DNA of 64,000 nucleotides. Origin: CAZVBV01 sp964578905 (GTDB taxonomy: Bacteria; Patescibacteriota; Gracilibacteria; UBA4473). Positions 1 through 8,598 of this stretch are shown piece after piece. The notes beneath the pieces were generated by a model that saw only the letters and a program-made list of their open reading frames with translations, did not search any database and was not told where the DNA came from. Position 1 is the first letter of the stretch, and each line of letters starts with the position of its first letter. The position numbers and the translations under genes are program-made. The stretch is from the NCBI GenBank assembly GCA_964578905.1, contig CAZOER010000001.1, positions 1 to 64,000 on the forward strand. The letters are read 5' to 3'.

Positions 1-467
1 CTTCAGGAATCGATTCTCGGACAATCCTTGATGGAGTTGGAGCCGAAGACTTGCTCGGATTTGGAGACATGCTGAGTTTGGACGGAAACACTGGATCGAT
101 TCAGCGTATTCAGGGGATCTTTATTTCAAATGAAGAAGTGGAACGTATTACCAATCACATTAAACTCCAGTTTCCTGAGATGGTGGCAAATGATGAAATC
201 ACATCTCAGTCTATCGAAGGAATGGCGAAGGGAGGCGTCCTCACCGCTGGAACAAAAGGAGAGGATGGAAATGTCGATAAGATCTATGAAGACGCTGTAG
301 ATGTCGTTGAAGAGATGGGGAAAGCATCTGCAAGTTTCTTGCAACGACGTATGGAGATTGGATACGCTCGTGCCGCACGACTCCTTGATCAAATGGAAGC
401 CCGTGGAGTTATCGGTCCTTCCAAGGGAGCGAAACCAAGAGAGGTTTATGGACGACGAAAAGAGTAG
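1..467 (+). CDS. ftsK: DNA translocase FtsK, C-terminal end (5' truncated by window)
   Basis: The reading frame is already open at the first base (codons from base 3), so this is the 3' end of a longer gene. The visible part begins with SGIDSRTILDGVGAEDLL, which matches the end of the FtsK motor domain (SRTILD..GAE.LLG.GDML). A linker follows, then a winged-helix gamma domain with LQRRMEIGYARAARLLDQ and GVIGPSKGAKPREV. In FtsK/SpoIIIE the motor pumps DNA through the division septum, and the gamma domain reads KOPS-type polar sequences and contacts XerD. The start codon and the Walker motifs lie outside the window. The next gene starts 55 bases downstream with its own promoter. Confidence 0.95.
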   Translation, partial: SGIDSRTILDGVGAEDLLGFGDMLSLDGNTGSIQRIQGIFISNEEVERITNHIKLQFPEMVANDEITSQSIEGMAKGGVLTAGTKGEDGNVDKIYEDAVDVVEEMGKASASFLQRRMEIGYARAARLLDQMEARGVIGPSKGAKPREVYGRRKE

Positions 468-487
468 CTGAAACAAGCGGATCGTCG

Positions 488-516
488 TTGTATTTAAGCC
501 TTATTTGTGGTATAAT
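488..516 (+). promoter_or_regulatory. Leaderless-type promoter of the PfkB kinase gene
   Basis: TTGTAT at 488-493, a 17-base spacer ending in TGTGG (extended -10), and TATAAT at 511-516. The ATG at 523 follows after only 6 bases, so transcription should start at or next to the start codon. Three other genes here repeat this layout with the same 6-base gap (starts at 6417, 34787 and 46487). Confidence 0.8.
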
Positions 517-522
517 ACTGAG

Positions 523-1560
523 ATGAATAAGTCCGTGAACGCTTTTGATATTCTCACTTGTGGGTCGATCACCCTCGACACCTTTGTGGAACCAAATGAG
601 ATGGATATCGTAAAGCAGGAAGGAGAAGAAGACGCTATGGCGTTTGAAATTGGGCAAAAGATACGAATGAAAACTATTGCGCGTCATGTAGGAGGTGGCG
701 CAGCGAATACTGCCGTTGGGTTCTCAAAAATGGGATTTAAGACGGTTTGTCTTGGAACTATTGGAAAAGACGATCACGGAGATTTTATTCAGCATCAGTT
801 GAAGTCTGCGAAGGTAGAAACGAAGTTTCTCAATATACAGAAAGATGCTCCATCAAGTGCTTCTATTATTTTTATGACCCCTGATGGTCGGAGAACTGTT
901 TTTAGCGAACGAACGACACATGGGAAGTTTGATCACTTTCCTCATGGGATTCCTCATACGAGGGCTCTGTACATGGGACATTTGGATGAAATAGAAACGG
1001 AGATTTTTGACCACCTACAAACGTGGAAAGAAAAAAATCCAAAAAGTATTATTGCGTGGAATCCAGGGAAGACACAGTTTTCTCTTGGGCTCAATCACTT
1101 CAAAAGCATCCTTCATTTGATTGATGTTCTTATTTTGAATGTGGAGGAGGCGGAACTCTTTGTACAGAAACAAGCAAAAGAAATGCCGATTTCTGCACTA
1201 AAAATAAAACCACTCTTTCCGACACACCGTGAAACAATTGCTGACGTGCGCAATCATGCACAAATGTTTTTGGAAGCGGGCGTAAAAAATGTATTTATTA
1301 CGGATGGTATTGGAGGAGCGCAGTACTTTGGAGTGAATGGTGAACATATCTATTCCCCTGCGTATGAGAACGTCCCCTCAATCAGTACACTAGGAGCCGG
1401 AGACAGTTTCTCTGTGGGGGTGCTTTCTGCTTTCCTGCAAGGAAAAGATTCTGCCACTCAGCTCATCTGGGGAAGTGCAAATGCAGGATCGGTGATACAG
1501 AAATTTGGAGCACAGGAAGGCCAGCTCACGTGCGCTGACATGAAAAACATTAAGTACTAA
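523..1560 (+). CDS. PfkB-family carbohydrate/nucleoside kinase
   Basis: A 345-residue ribokinase-like kinase. The first PfkB signature is at about residues 50-75 (HVGGGAANTAVGFSKMGF, then LGTIGKDDHGDF). The second signature near the end, STLGAGDSFSVGVLSAFLQG, holds the catalytic Asp of the GAGD motif and the anion hole. The family phosphorylates sugars or nucleosides with ATP, and the substrate here (ribose, adenosine, fructose or other) cannot be told from sequence. An in-frame TTG at 505 lies inside the promoter, so the ATG at 523 is chosen because the -10 box ends 6 bases before it. The gene stands alone between ftsK and a strong terminator. Confidence 0.88.
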   Translation: MNKSVNAFDILTCGSITLDTFVEPNEMDIVKQEGEEDAMAFEIGQKIRMKTIARHVGGGAANTAVGFSKMGFKTVCLGTIGKDDHGDFIQHQLKSAKVETKFLNIQKDAPSSASIIFMTPDGRRTVFSERTTHGKFDHFPHGIPHTRALYMGHLDEIETEIFDHLQTWKEKNPKSIIAWNPGKTQFSLGLNHFKSILHLIDVLILNVEEAELFVQKQAKEMPISALKIKPLFPTHRETIADVRNHAQMFLEAGVKNVFITDGIGGAQYFGVNGEHIYSPAYENVPSISTLGAGDSFSVGVLSAFLQGKDSATQLIWGSANAGSVIQKFGAQEGQLTCADMKNIKY

Positions 1561-1587
1561 AAAACCCCGCAGAGCGGGGCTTTTTTT
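1561..1587 (+). terminator. Intrinsic terminator, usable from both sides
   Basis: CCCCGC-AGA-GCGGGG stem (1565-1579) flanked by A4 on the left and T7 on the right, immediately after the kinase stop codon. The A and T tracts also let it act on transcripts of the opposite strand. Confidence 0.9.
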
Positions 1588-1616
1588 GATTCGTAATAAA
1601 TCGTCTCTCTTTCTCC

Positions 1617-2009
1617 TTAGGTGGTTGGCGAAACTTCGCTTCCCGCACCCAGTATTGTATTTACCAATGCGTATGAGATAAGAATCACAACGATTCCAAT
1701 CGCAGCGTAGAGAAGTATTTTCTTTCCTTTTTCTGCTCCTGCATCGTCTCCACCTGAAGTGATGTAGAGGAATCCCCCGTAAATCACCATGATAGTGGCA
1801 ACAAGACCAAGGAAGTAAAGGAAGTAGTTAACAATCATTGTTAACGCTGAACGGAAAGATCCGTCATATCGAGTTGTTGCATCGCTCAATGTGTCTGGTC
1901 GATCAAGTACGTCGATGAGACCACCTTGTGCACCTTGGGCAAAACCCACACCAGTGACAAGACTAAGAGCTACGAGAATTCCGAGAACGGGAGCGATGAA
2001 TTTTTTCAT
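1617..2009 (-). CDS. T4SS-type pilin-like protein (TrbC/VirB2-like), copy 1
   Basis: A 130-residue protein with an N-terminal signal segment ending near VGFAQG, a short polar stretch, and two hydrophobic helices (about 57-80 and 98-120). Between the helices lies GGFLYITSGGDDAGAEKGKK. This two-helix layout with a Gly-rich, charged loop is typical of VirB2/TrbC-like pilins annotated in CPR genomes. It is the first of three tandem paralogues, all on the minus strand. The -10 is probably TATAAC, 8 bases before the ATG, and there is no Shine-Dalgarno. Its role is inferred: subunit of a conjugation- or DNA-uptake-related surface channel, consistent with the PrgI-like and VirB4-like genes 3 kb away. 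Confidence 0.8.
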   Translation of the reverse strand: MKKFIAPVLGILVALSLVTGVGFAQGAQGGLIDVLDRPDTLSDATTRYDGSFRSALTMIVNYFLYFLGLVATIMVIYGGFLYITSGGDDAGAEKGKKILLYAAIGIVVILISYALVNTILGAGSEVSPTT

Positions 2010-2156
2010 TCTTTTAGGTTATAAGGGTGAAAGAGATTTATTTTTCTTCTACTCGAGAGTATATGATAAGAGCGAGTAAAAAACAAAATTTTTAGAACGT
2101 TTTCCAGATTTTCCAACAAAGAATTCCTTTTTGCAAACTTTTTTAGATAATTTTCT

Positions 2157-2558
2157 TTAGACTTCTGGGGCTTCTATACTTCCTGACGCCAGTATTGTAT
2201 TCACGAGTGCGTATGATATCAGCACAACAATGAGTCCAATAGCCGCATACATAAGAATCTTTTTTCCCTTCTCTGCTCCTGCATCGTCGCCTCCTGCAGT
2301 GATGTAAAGGAATCCTCCATAGATCACCATAATAGTAGCAATAAGACCGAGGAAGAAGAGGAAGTAGTTTACAATCGTTGTAAGTGCTGTTCTAAAAGAT
2401 CCTTCATATCGAGTTGTTGCATTTATCAATGTTTGGGGTCTGTCTGTATCAGTAATTAACCCTCCCTGTGCTTGCGCAAATCCAATATCGACTGTCAAAG
2501 CTGACATAAGACCAATTGCGAATAGCAGTCCGAGAACGGGAACAATGAGTTTTTTCAT
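2157..2558 (-). CDS. T4SS-type pilin-like protein (TrbC/VirB2-like), copy 2
   Basis: A 133-residue paralogue of the neighbouring genes, with an N-terminal signal segment (MKKLIVPVLGLLFAIGLM), the shared core RTALTTIVNYFLFFLGLIAT, the loop GGDDAGAEKGKK and a second helix. The mature cores of the three copies are nearly identical, while the region after the signal peptide and the C-terminal tail vary. That pattern suggests recent duplication with divergence of the exposed ends. It has its own promoter, TTGAAG-17-CATAAT, 8 bases before the ATG, so the three copies need not be one operon. Confidence 0.8.
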   Translation of the reverse strand: MKKLIVPVLGLLFAIGLMSALTVDIGFAQAQGGLITDTDRPQTLINATTRYEGSFRTALTTIVNYFLFFLGLIATIMVIYGGFLYITAGGDDAGAEKGKKILMYAAIGLIVVLISYALVNTILASGSIEAPEV

Positions 2559-2566
2559 AGAAATAT

Positions 2567-2595
2567 ATTATGAGTTGAAAATGCAACTTCTTCAA
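2567..2595 (-). promoter_or_regulatory. Promoter of pilin copy 2
   Basis: On the minus strand: TTGAAG (2590-2595), a 17-base spacer, CATAAT (2567-2572), then 8 bases to the ATG at 2558. A block upstream (TTTGCCAAA, then TTTTTGTTTGAAAATTGAAG) is shared with pilin copy 3 and suggests common control. Confidence 0.65.
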
Positions 2596-2661
2596 TTTTC
2601 AAACAAAAAGTTTGATTTGGCAAATTTTTTTTAGAGACTCTCCTCTTATCACATTTCTCGT

Positions 2662-3087
2662 TTAAAGACCTGATGGAGATCCTGCTCCTGTACCACTTCC
2701 TGTATCATGGGTTTCCGGCTCTTCTATGCTTCCTGCTCCCAGTAATGTATTTACGAGTGCGTATGAGATAAGTACAACAATTATTCCTACCGCTGCATAC
2801 AGAAGAATCTTCTTTCCTTTTTCAGCTCCCGCATCGTCTCCTCCCGCAGTAATGTAGAGAAGTCCTCCATAAATAACCATGATCACCGCAATTAATCCAA
2901 GGAAGAAAAGGAAGTAATTCACAATCGTCGTAAGTGCTGTTCTAAAAGAACCATCATAGAGAACTGTCGCCTCTGTTAAATTTTCTGGTCTATCTCCTGC
3001 ATCAATCATTGCTGCAAATCCGACATCTGCGCTAAAAAGTCCAGCAACCAGTAAAAGTCCCAACAGCGGAGCGATGAATTTTTTCAT
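2662..3087 (-). CDS. T4SS-type pilin-like protein (TrbC/VirB2-like), copy 3
   Basis: A 141-residue member of the pilin-like trio: signal segment MKKFIAPLLGLLLVAGLF, then the common core with two helices around GGDDAGAEKGKK. The C-terminal tail is longer than in the other copies and rich in Gly, Ser and Thr. It is transcribed divergently from recG across a 99-base gap. Its promoter, TTGAAG-17-CATAAC with an 8-base gap to the ATG, copies that of pilin 2. Tail differences among copies may reflect antigenic or partner variation, which is a guess. Confidence 0.8.
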   Translation of the reverse strand: MKKFIAPLLGLLLVAGLFSADVGFAAMIDAGDRPENLTEATVLYDGSFRTALTTIVNYFLFFLGLIAVIMVIYGGLLYITAGGDDAGAEKGKKILLYAAVGIIVVLISYALVNTLLGAGSIEEPETHDTGSGTGAGSPSGL

Positions 3088-3095
3088 AGAATTAT

Positions 3096-3124
3096 GTTAT
3101 GTGTCGGAAATCCGACTTCTTCAA
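3096..3124 (-). promoter_or_regulatory. Promoter of pilin copy 3
   Basis: On the minus strand: TTGAAG (3119-3124), 17 bases, CATAAC (3096-3101), then 8 bases to the ATG at 3087. The upstream sequence duplicates that of pilin copy 2, so promoter and gene were duplicated together. Confidence 0.65.
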
Positions 3125-3186
3125 TTTTCAAACAAAAAGGTGAGTTTGGCAAATTATTTTTCTATTTCTTTGTTATACTTCGTCCG

Positions 3187-5208
3187 ATGAATCTTTCGTT
3201 TTTATTGGAAAAGACAATTCGCACGACACGTCCCCATCTCGCGAAACTTGCGAAAATGGAGATTTTTACGGTGAAAGATTTATTGGAGTTTTTCCCGAGG
3301 GCCGTTGAGTCGGCGGAGATTACGTCGAGTTTTCAGAACATTCAATTGGGGATTAAAAATACCGTATCGGGCGTCATGACTGATGTCCGAAGTGAAAAAA
3401 CCGCACGGGGAAAGAAAATCGCAAAGGCCGCCCTCATCCTTGATGACAGCTCTGTGATTGATGTAATCTGGTTTCAGGTGCCTTATATTTTGAAAAATAT
3501 AAAAGATGAGTCTCGCGTGTTTCTGGTGGGCAAAATTGATCGCAGTTATGGAAAGATTCAAATTCTCAATCCAGAAATTCATGCGAATAAAAATGTACAC
3601 GTGGGTGGGATTCGCGCTATTTACCCAGAATCTCCCCCTATCACGAGTAAATGGTTGAGAGAAAAAATCGCTGGACTCCTTCTTTTTGCAAAAGATTTCC
3701 CCGAGATCCTTCCGTCACAAATTTTGAAGGAGGAGAATTTTCTTGAGAAATATGAAGCCGTGAAGACGATTCATGCACCGAAAAGCGTTGAAGTTTGGCA
3801 ACAGGCACGAGAACGACTGGGATTTGAAGAGGTTTTTGAGATTCAAACACGGGTTTTGCAGGAGAAATTTGTTCGTGAGAAAGAAGCCATAAATCCCTAC
3901 CAAGTGATGCTTGATGCCAATCAGGTAAAGGAAGACCTGAAACGTGCCTCCTTTGAACTTACGGTAGCGCAAAAAAAATGTTTGTTTCAGATTTTCAAGG
4001 ATTTCGAGAAAGACCGACCAGCTCATAGATTGATGCAGGGAGATGTCGGTTCGGGAAAGACCATTGTCGCGTTTCTCGCGAGCCTACCAATTCTGAGAAT
4101 GGGAGCACAGGTGGCTTTTTTGGCTCCGACCGAAATTTTGGCAAAACAGCATTTCGCGAATGCACTGAAGTTTTTTGGATCAGAATTTTCTGTGGAACTG
4201 CTCACCGGATCAGTCACCGCAGCGAAGAAGAAAAACATAAAAGCGAAACTCGAAAACGGAGATATTAAAGTAATCATTGGGACGCATGCGATACTGACGG
4301 AAGACACTGTGTTTAAAAATCTTGGGTTCGCCGTCATTGACGAACAGCATCGATTTGGAGTTATGCAGAGAGCGCTCTTGGCGAAGAATCACACCCATGT
4401 GCTGGCGATGACAGCGACTCCTATTCCAAGAACTTTGGCACTCACAATCTATGGGGATCAAGATTTATCGGTTATTGATGAAATGCCTCCAGGACGAAAA
4501 CCAATTATTACCAAAGTCATTGCTGACGAGCGAACGATTACAAAATGTAATTATTTTATTGACGATCAGATTGGAAAAAAGAGACAAATCTTTTGGGTTT
4601 GTCCGCTTATAGACGAGTCTGATAAAATTGAGGCAAAGAACGTAAAAGAAGAATTTGATCGCATCGCCAATGAAGTATTCCCGAAACGACGCGTGGAATT
4701 TCTGCACGGAAAAATGAAACCCAAGGAAAAAGATGCCGTCATGCGACGGTTTAAGGATAAGGAATTTGATATTTTGGTTTCCACAAGTGTAATCGAAGTA
4801 GGGGTGGATATCCCCGATGCCACGGTGATGGTGATTGAGAATTCTGAACGATTTGGACTCGCCCAACTCCATCAGTTCAGAGGGAGGATTGGGAGGAACG
4901 ATATGCAGTCCTATTGTTTTCTCATGGTGGGAAAGAAGAACGACGCACAAAAAGAGCGACTGAAGGCTATGGAGAAGTCGACAAATGGACTGTATTTGTC
5001 AGAAATTGATTTAAAGATCCGAGGTATGGGAGAAATCTATGGACTGCGCCAAGCAGGACTTCCTGACATGAAATGTGCTGATCTTTCGAATTTAGAACTC
5101 TTGCAAAAAGCACGTGATTGGGCGATCGCGATATTGAAGGAAGATATTGCATTGAAAAAATATCCCGCATTAAAAAAACGAGTCGAAGAGGGCGATGTCT
5201 ACTTTTAG
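3187..5208 (+). CDS. recG: ATP-dependent DNA helicase RecG
   Basis: A 673-residue superfamily 2 helicase that remodels stalled forks and Holliday junctions. An N-terminal wedge/OB domain (about 60-150) leads to the helicase core: Walker A GDVGSGKT, DExH box as DEQH followed by RFG, motif III TATPIPRT, and the motif VI region HQFRGRIGR. A TRG-type C-terminal region follows. The frame extends upstream to 3094, but that stretch overlaps the promoter zone of pilin 3. The ATG at 3187, 7 bases after TATACT (3174-3179), gives the expected N-terminus. The stop is 1 base from the end of the convergent VirB4-like gene. Confidence 0.95.
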   Translation: MNLSFLLEKTIRTTRPHLAKLAKMEIFTVKDLLEFFPRAVESAEITSSFQNIQLGIKNTVSGVMTDVRSEKTARGKKIAKAALILDDSSVIDVIWFQVPYILKNIKDESRVFLVGKIDRSYGKIQILNPEIHANKNVHVGGIRAIYPESPPITSKWLREKIAGLLLFAKDFPEILPSQILKEENFLEKYEAVKTIHAPKSVEVWQQARERLGFEEVFEIQTRVLQEKFVREKEAINPYQVMLDANQVKEDLKRASFELTVAQKKCLFQIFKDFEKDRPAHRLMQGDVGSGKTIVAFLASLPILRMGAQVAFLAPTEILAKQHFANALKFFGSEFSVELLTGSVTAAKKKNIKAKLENGDIKVIIGTHAILTEDTVFKNLGFAVIDEQHRFGVMQRALLAKNHTHVLAMTATPIPRTLALTIYGDQDLSVIDEMPPGRKPIITKVIADERTITKCNYFIDDQIGKKRQIFWVCPLIDESDKIEAKNVKEEFDRIANEVFPKRRVEFLHGKMKPKEKDAVMRRFKDKEFDILVSTSVIEVGVDIPDATVMVIENSERFGLAQLHQFRGRIGRNDMQSYCFLMVGKKNDAQKERLKAMEKSTNGLYLSEIDLKIRGMGEIYGLRQAGLPDMKCADLSNLELLQKARDWAIAILKEDIALKKYPALKKRVEEGDVYF

Positions 5209-5209
5209 A

Positions 5210-5959
5210 TTATTGTTCCTCTACTAAATTTTCTTCTGGTCCTTGGGTGATTGCTATTTCTTCCAAGTCACCGAGTTTTTGATTTCGGGCGAGTTGTGGA
5301 TTGTACACTTGGTAGAATAACTCAATGATTTCCTCTGTTTTGAGCGGTTCTACTTTGAGTCCACAGTTTCCGATGGCCGTAAGGGCAACCTCAAGTCGTT
5401 CATCCAATTGTTTCTTGAGTTGTTTAAATTCTCCACGTCGTTTAAGAATGTTCATCACGGTATCATCCGGATTGATGTAGGACATAAATTTCCCAATAAG
5501 TGTTTTCTTTTGTGCTCGTGGTGGATCGATAGGAACCACTACGAAGAATCGTTTTTCCATAATGTCAGAGTATTCCACGAGTTTTTGAACATACTCGATG
5601 TATTCTGCCATTTGGTCTTTGAGCAATTGATTCTCAATATTCTTCATCCGTCCTCGCATATCAGCTAAATACGTATCAATATCGAGTTTCCGAGATCGAA
5701 CCAAAAGTTGAACTGGAAATGTTAGTGCATTGAGAAACTGTTGATATGAACCAATAATCGCATTTTGTTCCTCTTCTGATTTCAAGTTAAAGTTGATTGA
5801 AGACACTTCGAGTACCGCTCGTAGTCCCCCATCCTTGAGAATCAAGGTGTTGTCTCTTGCGCCAGCAAATTGGAGATATCGCTGTGTTGACGCAGCTTTG
5901 TTCTGCATCAATTTTTGCTTTAATTCTTCTTTGCTCTGTTTGGTTCCAAATAAGTTCAT
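5210..5959 (-). CDS. VirB4/TraC N-terminal-like protein (T4SS-associated)
   Basis: A 249-residue soluble protein without a Walker motif. The sequence (AGARDNTLILKDGGLRAVLE, then QFLNALTFPVQLLVRSR) resembles the N-terminal domain that precedes the ATPase in VirB4/TraC-like proteins. CPR genomes often encode this domain as a separate gene beside PrgI, so the motor ATPase is expected elsewhere. A charged helical middle (about 95-140) may form a coiled coil. It overlaps the upstream PrgI-like gene by 4 bases (ATGA), so the two are translationally coupled. Residue composition suggests a cytoplasmic location. Confidence 0.7.
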   Translation of the reverse strand: MNLFGTKQSKEELKQKLMQNKAASTQRYLQFAGARDNTLILKDGGLRAVLEVSSINFNLKSEEEQNAIIGSYQQFLNALTFPVQLLVRSRKLDIDTYLADMRGRMKNIENQLLKDQMAEYIEYVQKLVEYSDIMEKRFFVVVPIDPPRAQKKTLIGKFMSYINPDDTVMNILKRRGEFKQLKKQLDERLEVALTAIGNCGLKVEPLKTEEIIELFYQVYNPQLARNQKLGDLEEIAITQGPEENLVEEQ

Positions 5960-6417
5960 GATGTTTTTGGTTTTGATTTTGCGACGTCAGATTTTTGACC
6001 GTCTAGGAATTTCGCGAGGTCTCGCGCTTTTTTCTTACTAAATACTTTCGTCTCTGGTGCTTCTTCTTTTTTCTTCTCAAGTAATGATATACGAGTGGTA
6101 AGTGAAACAAAAGGTTCTCCTCCCTGTTGAATCCAGTATCGTTTTGGAAGCCGGAAAAAGAAATGTTCGATCAGCAAGAAAATAAACTGCACAAGAGGAA
6201 TTCCTTTTATTTTCAGGAAAGCGAATAGCGCTGCGATTGCTGCTGGTGTCCAAATGAGAATATGCGCAATTGTGTCGAGCTCATACTTTTTCTCCATATT
6301 TTTGAAGATCATGTATGAGATTCCGAACCCTATCAAGAGCATAACCAGCTGTCGTAGTGTTATAAACCACAAAATCTGGTCTTCTCTCTGCACGTCCTGA
6401 GGAACTTTGTAACGCAT
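5956..6417 (-). CDS. PrgI-family membrane protein (T4SS-associated)
   Basis: A 153-residue protein. N-terminal MRYKVPQDVQREDQILWFIT is followed by two close membrane helices (about 20-40 and 50-70), a short polar part with RLPKRYWIQQGG, and a basic Lys-rich tail. This is the pattern of PrgI-family proteins, which lie next to VirB4 homologues in Gram-positive conjugation modules and in CPR genomes. It is the first gene of a two-gene operon with the VirB4-like gene. The promoter puts the -10 box 6 bases before the ATG, so the message should be leaderless. Confidence 0.75.
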   Translation of the reverse strand: MRYKVPQDVQREDQILWFITLRQLVMLLIGFGISYMIFKNMEKKYELDTIAHILIWTPAAIAALFAFLKIKGIPLVQFIFLLIEHFFFRLPKRYWIQQGGEPFVSLTTRISLLEKKKEEAPETKVFSKKKARDLAKFLDGQKSDVAKSKPKTS

Positions 6418-6423
6418 CGAGAT

Positions 6424-6452
6424 ATTATACCACAGATTGAATCAGAAAACAA
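6424..6452 (-). promoter_or_regulatory. Leaderless-type promoter of the PrgI-VirB4N operon
   Basis: On the minus strand: TTGTTT (6447-6452), a 17-base spacer ending in TGTGG, TATAAT (6424-6429), then 6 bases to the ATG at 6417. Geometry and TGTGG extension match the PfkB-kinase promoter. Confidence 0.8.
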
Positions 6453-6481
6453 GTCTGCAAAAGGGTTTCTCGAAGTTTCCC

Positions 6482-6513
6482 AGCCCGGGTTCTCCGTTCT
6501 TTGAACCCGGGCT
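6482..6513. repeat. REP-like palindrome (CCCGGG family), copy 1
   Basis: AGCCCGGGTTC and GAACCCGGGCT enclose a 10-base loop (TCCGTTCTTT). It lies between the divergent PrgI and lysS promoters. Arms read GCCC instead of ACCC, with both sides changed so that pairing is kept. The loop resembles those of the copies at 24404 and 23883. Confidence 0.85.
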
Positions 6514-6533
6514 GAATGAAAGGGGTAAAAAAA

Positions 6534-6561
6534 TTGAAAAAACATCGTTTTTATTGATAAT
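6534..6561 (+). promoter_or_regulatory. Promoter of lysS
   Basis: TTGAAA (6534-6539), a 16-base spacer and GATAAT (6556-6561), then 7 bases to the ATG at 6569. This geometry fixes the lysS start, because two earlier ATG codons in frame lie upstream of or inside the -10 box. Confidence 0.65.
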
Positions 6562-6568
6562 GAAACGG

Positions 6569-8518
6569 ATGCAAGACGAAAATAAACTCGTTACCGAACG
6601 GAAAGGAAAAATCGCTGAGTGGGAAAAACTCGGATTCTCTGGATATGCGGAGAAATTTGATCGTACTCACACCAGTCAGCAAGCACGAGCACACTGCGAG
6701 AAAGCGAAACTCCGTGATGCCGACAAAATAATGGCGAAGCCAAAAAATGATGTAAAGATGTGCGGACGAATCATGAATTTCCGTGAAATGGGAAAGCTCG
6801 CATTTCTTCGTATTCTTGATACCAATGGTGATTTTCAGATTTGTTTAACAAAAAACGTCTTGGGGGATTTGTTCAAAGATTTGCAAAAAATTCTCGATCT
6901 TGGGGATTTTGTAGGATTTAGTGGTGAATTTTTCATTACAAAACATGGAGAACCAACTCTTTTGGTTTCTGAAGTAACGCCGTTGGCTAAAACATTGCGA
7001 CCGTTGCCTGAGAAATGGGCCGGACTATCAGATCGAGAATCATGCTACCGACAACGGTATCTCGATATGTTGACGAACAAGGACACGGCGCAGCGATTCC
7101 GAATCAGATCACAGGTGGTTCGGGAGATTCGAAATTTTTTCGAAGAGAAGGATTTTATCGAAGTTGAAACTCGAATGCTTCAGTCTCAAGCGGGAGGAGC
7201 TATGGCGAAGGTATTTGAAACGCACCACAATGCACTCGACCATCCCTTTGTACTACGAATTGCACTCGAACTTGATCATAAAATGCTTTTGGCAGGAGGT
7301 ATGGAACGAGTCTATGAAATAGGGAAATGCTTCCGAAACGAAGGCATGGATCCTTCTCATCTGCAGGAATTCACAATGTTGGAATGGTACGCTGCGTATG
7401 CGAACTTGGATCAAAACATGAGCTGGACTGAAGAAATGATTCGAGAAGTGTTGATGAAAGTTCTTGGGAAAACAAAGGTGGATATTCTCAATGCTGAAGA
7501 AAAACTCACTCCTGTAGACTTTGGAAAGAAATGGAAACGGGTGAAATTTGCTGATCTTTTGAAGGAATATGCCAAAGTTGATATGGAAAAGATTACCAAA
7601 GAAGAAGCCGAGAAAGTTGCTACAACAAAGTGGGGACTTGATAAAAAAGAAGCAAAAACAATGAGTCGAGGAAGTCTCCTTGACCATATTTACAAAAAAT
7701 CTGCGCGACCGCATTTGATCCAACCGACATTTGTCATGGATTATCCGAGTGAACTCAAACCACTTGCTCGTCCAAAGGGTGATGGAAGTGCCGATTGCTA
7801 TCAATTACTCGTGGCAGGATGGGAGATTGTGAATTCTTATGGAGAGCTTATCGATCCACAGGTTCAGAGAAAACTTCTTGAAGACCAAGCAAAGGCAAAA
7901 GCTGCCGGAGACCCAGAAGCGATGGATATGAATGAAGAATTCATTACCGCGATGGAACATGGGTTTCCTCCGATGACAGGATTCGGAATGGGAATCGATC
8001 GATTCGTCGCACTGATTACCCAACAACCGAACCTTCGAGACGTGGTTCTCTTTCCTTTGATGCGACCTGATCACACGGGAACGGACCCACAAAAAGCCAA
8101 AGAAACGATGCTCGCTGTTGCTGTGATTAATTCCGAAGCAGGACTTGAACGATGGCAAGAATTGAATGCTATTGGGCACCTTACCGCTGCTTTTGGTGCA
8201 CGAGAAGGGAAGAAAATGTTCGAGTTTGATTCTGTGCAAACACAAGACAATGAAAAAATTGCTCTCAATATTCAGCACGCCATTATGATTAAATCTGGAA
8301 AAGGGAAATCCCTCAAACAACTTCGAGAAAAAGCACTTAAAGCAGAACTTCATGTTGCTGAATTTACGCGGGAAATGATCGAAACAACAGATGACAAAAA
8401 AGTGCGATCAATGACTGCTGGAAAAAAACTTTCTGATGTCGAACATCTTGGGATTCTTGTGTACGGTCCAAAGAAAGTCGTCGAATCACTTACAAAAGGA
8501 TACGATCTGTTTTCCTAA
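6569..8518 (+). CDS. lysS: Lysyl-tRNA synthetase (class II) with C-terminal extra domain
   Basis: A 649-residue LysRS. Residues 1-500 form a normal class II enzyme: OB-fold anticodon domain (about 60-150), motif 2 region FRNEGMDPSHLQEFTMLEW, and motif 3 GFGMGIDRFVALI. It charges tRNA-Lys with lysine. The usual length is about 500, so about 145 residues are added at the end, starting after PLMRPDHTGTDPQ. The extension (AVINSEAGLERWQELNAIGH, then LTAAFGAREGKKMFEF) resembles DUF2000/Pth2-like proteins; that match is tentative. The start MQDENKLVTERKGKIAEW aligns with usual LysRS N-termini and is 7 bases from the -10 box. Confidence 0.95.
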   Translation: MQDENKLVTERKGKIAEWEKLGFSGYAEKFDRTHTSQQARAHCEKAKLRDADKIMAKPKNDVKMCGRIMNFREMGKLAFLRILDTNGDFQICLTKNVLGDLFKDLQKILDLGDFVGFSGEFFITKHGEPTLLVSEVTPLAKTLRPLPEKWAGLSDRESCYRQRYLDMLTNKDTAQRFRIRSQVVREIRNFFEEKDFIEVETRMLQSQAGGAMAKVFETHHNALDHPFVLRIALELDHKMLLAGGMERVYEIGKCFRNEGMDPSHLQEFTMLEWYAAYANLDQNMSWTEEMIREVLMKVLGKTKVDILNAEEKLTPVDFGKKWKRVKFADLLKEYAKVDMEKITKEEAEKVATTKWGLDKKEAKTMSRGSLLDHIYKKSARPHLIQPTFVMDYPSELKPLARPKGDGSADCYQLLVAGWEIVNSYGELIDPQVQRKLLEDQAKAKAAGDPEAMDMNEEFITAMEHGFPPMTGFGMGIDRFVALITQQPNLRDVVLFPLMRPDHTGTDPQKAKETMLAVAVINSEAGLERWQELNAIGHLTAAFGAREGKKMFEFDSVQTQDNEKIALNIQHAIMIKSGKGKSLKQLREKALKAELHVAEFTREMIETTDDKKVRSMTAGKKLSDVEHLGILVYGPKKVVESLTKGYDLFS

Positions 8519-8544
8519 AATTGCAACATACTTGCAAAACACAC

Positions 8545-8574
8545 AAAAAAGACTGGCCTTTTTCAAGACCAGAC
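8545..8574 (-). terminator. Intrinsic terminator of the small lipoprotein gene
   Basis: On the minus strand, CTGGTC and GGCCAG pair (one G-U) around a short loop and are followed by TCTTTTTT. It lies just after the stop of the lipoprotein gene. Confidence 0.65.
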
Positions 8575-8598
8575 TCTTCAAGTTTTGAGTAATGATTC

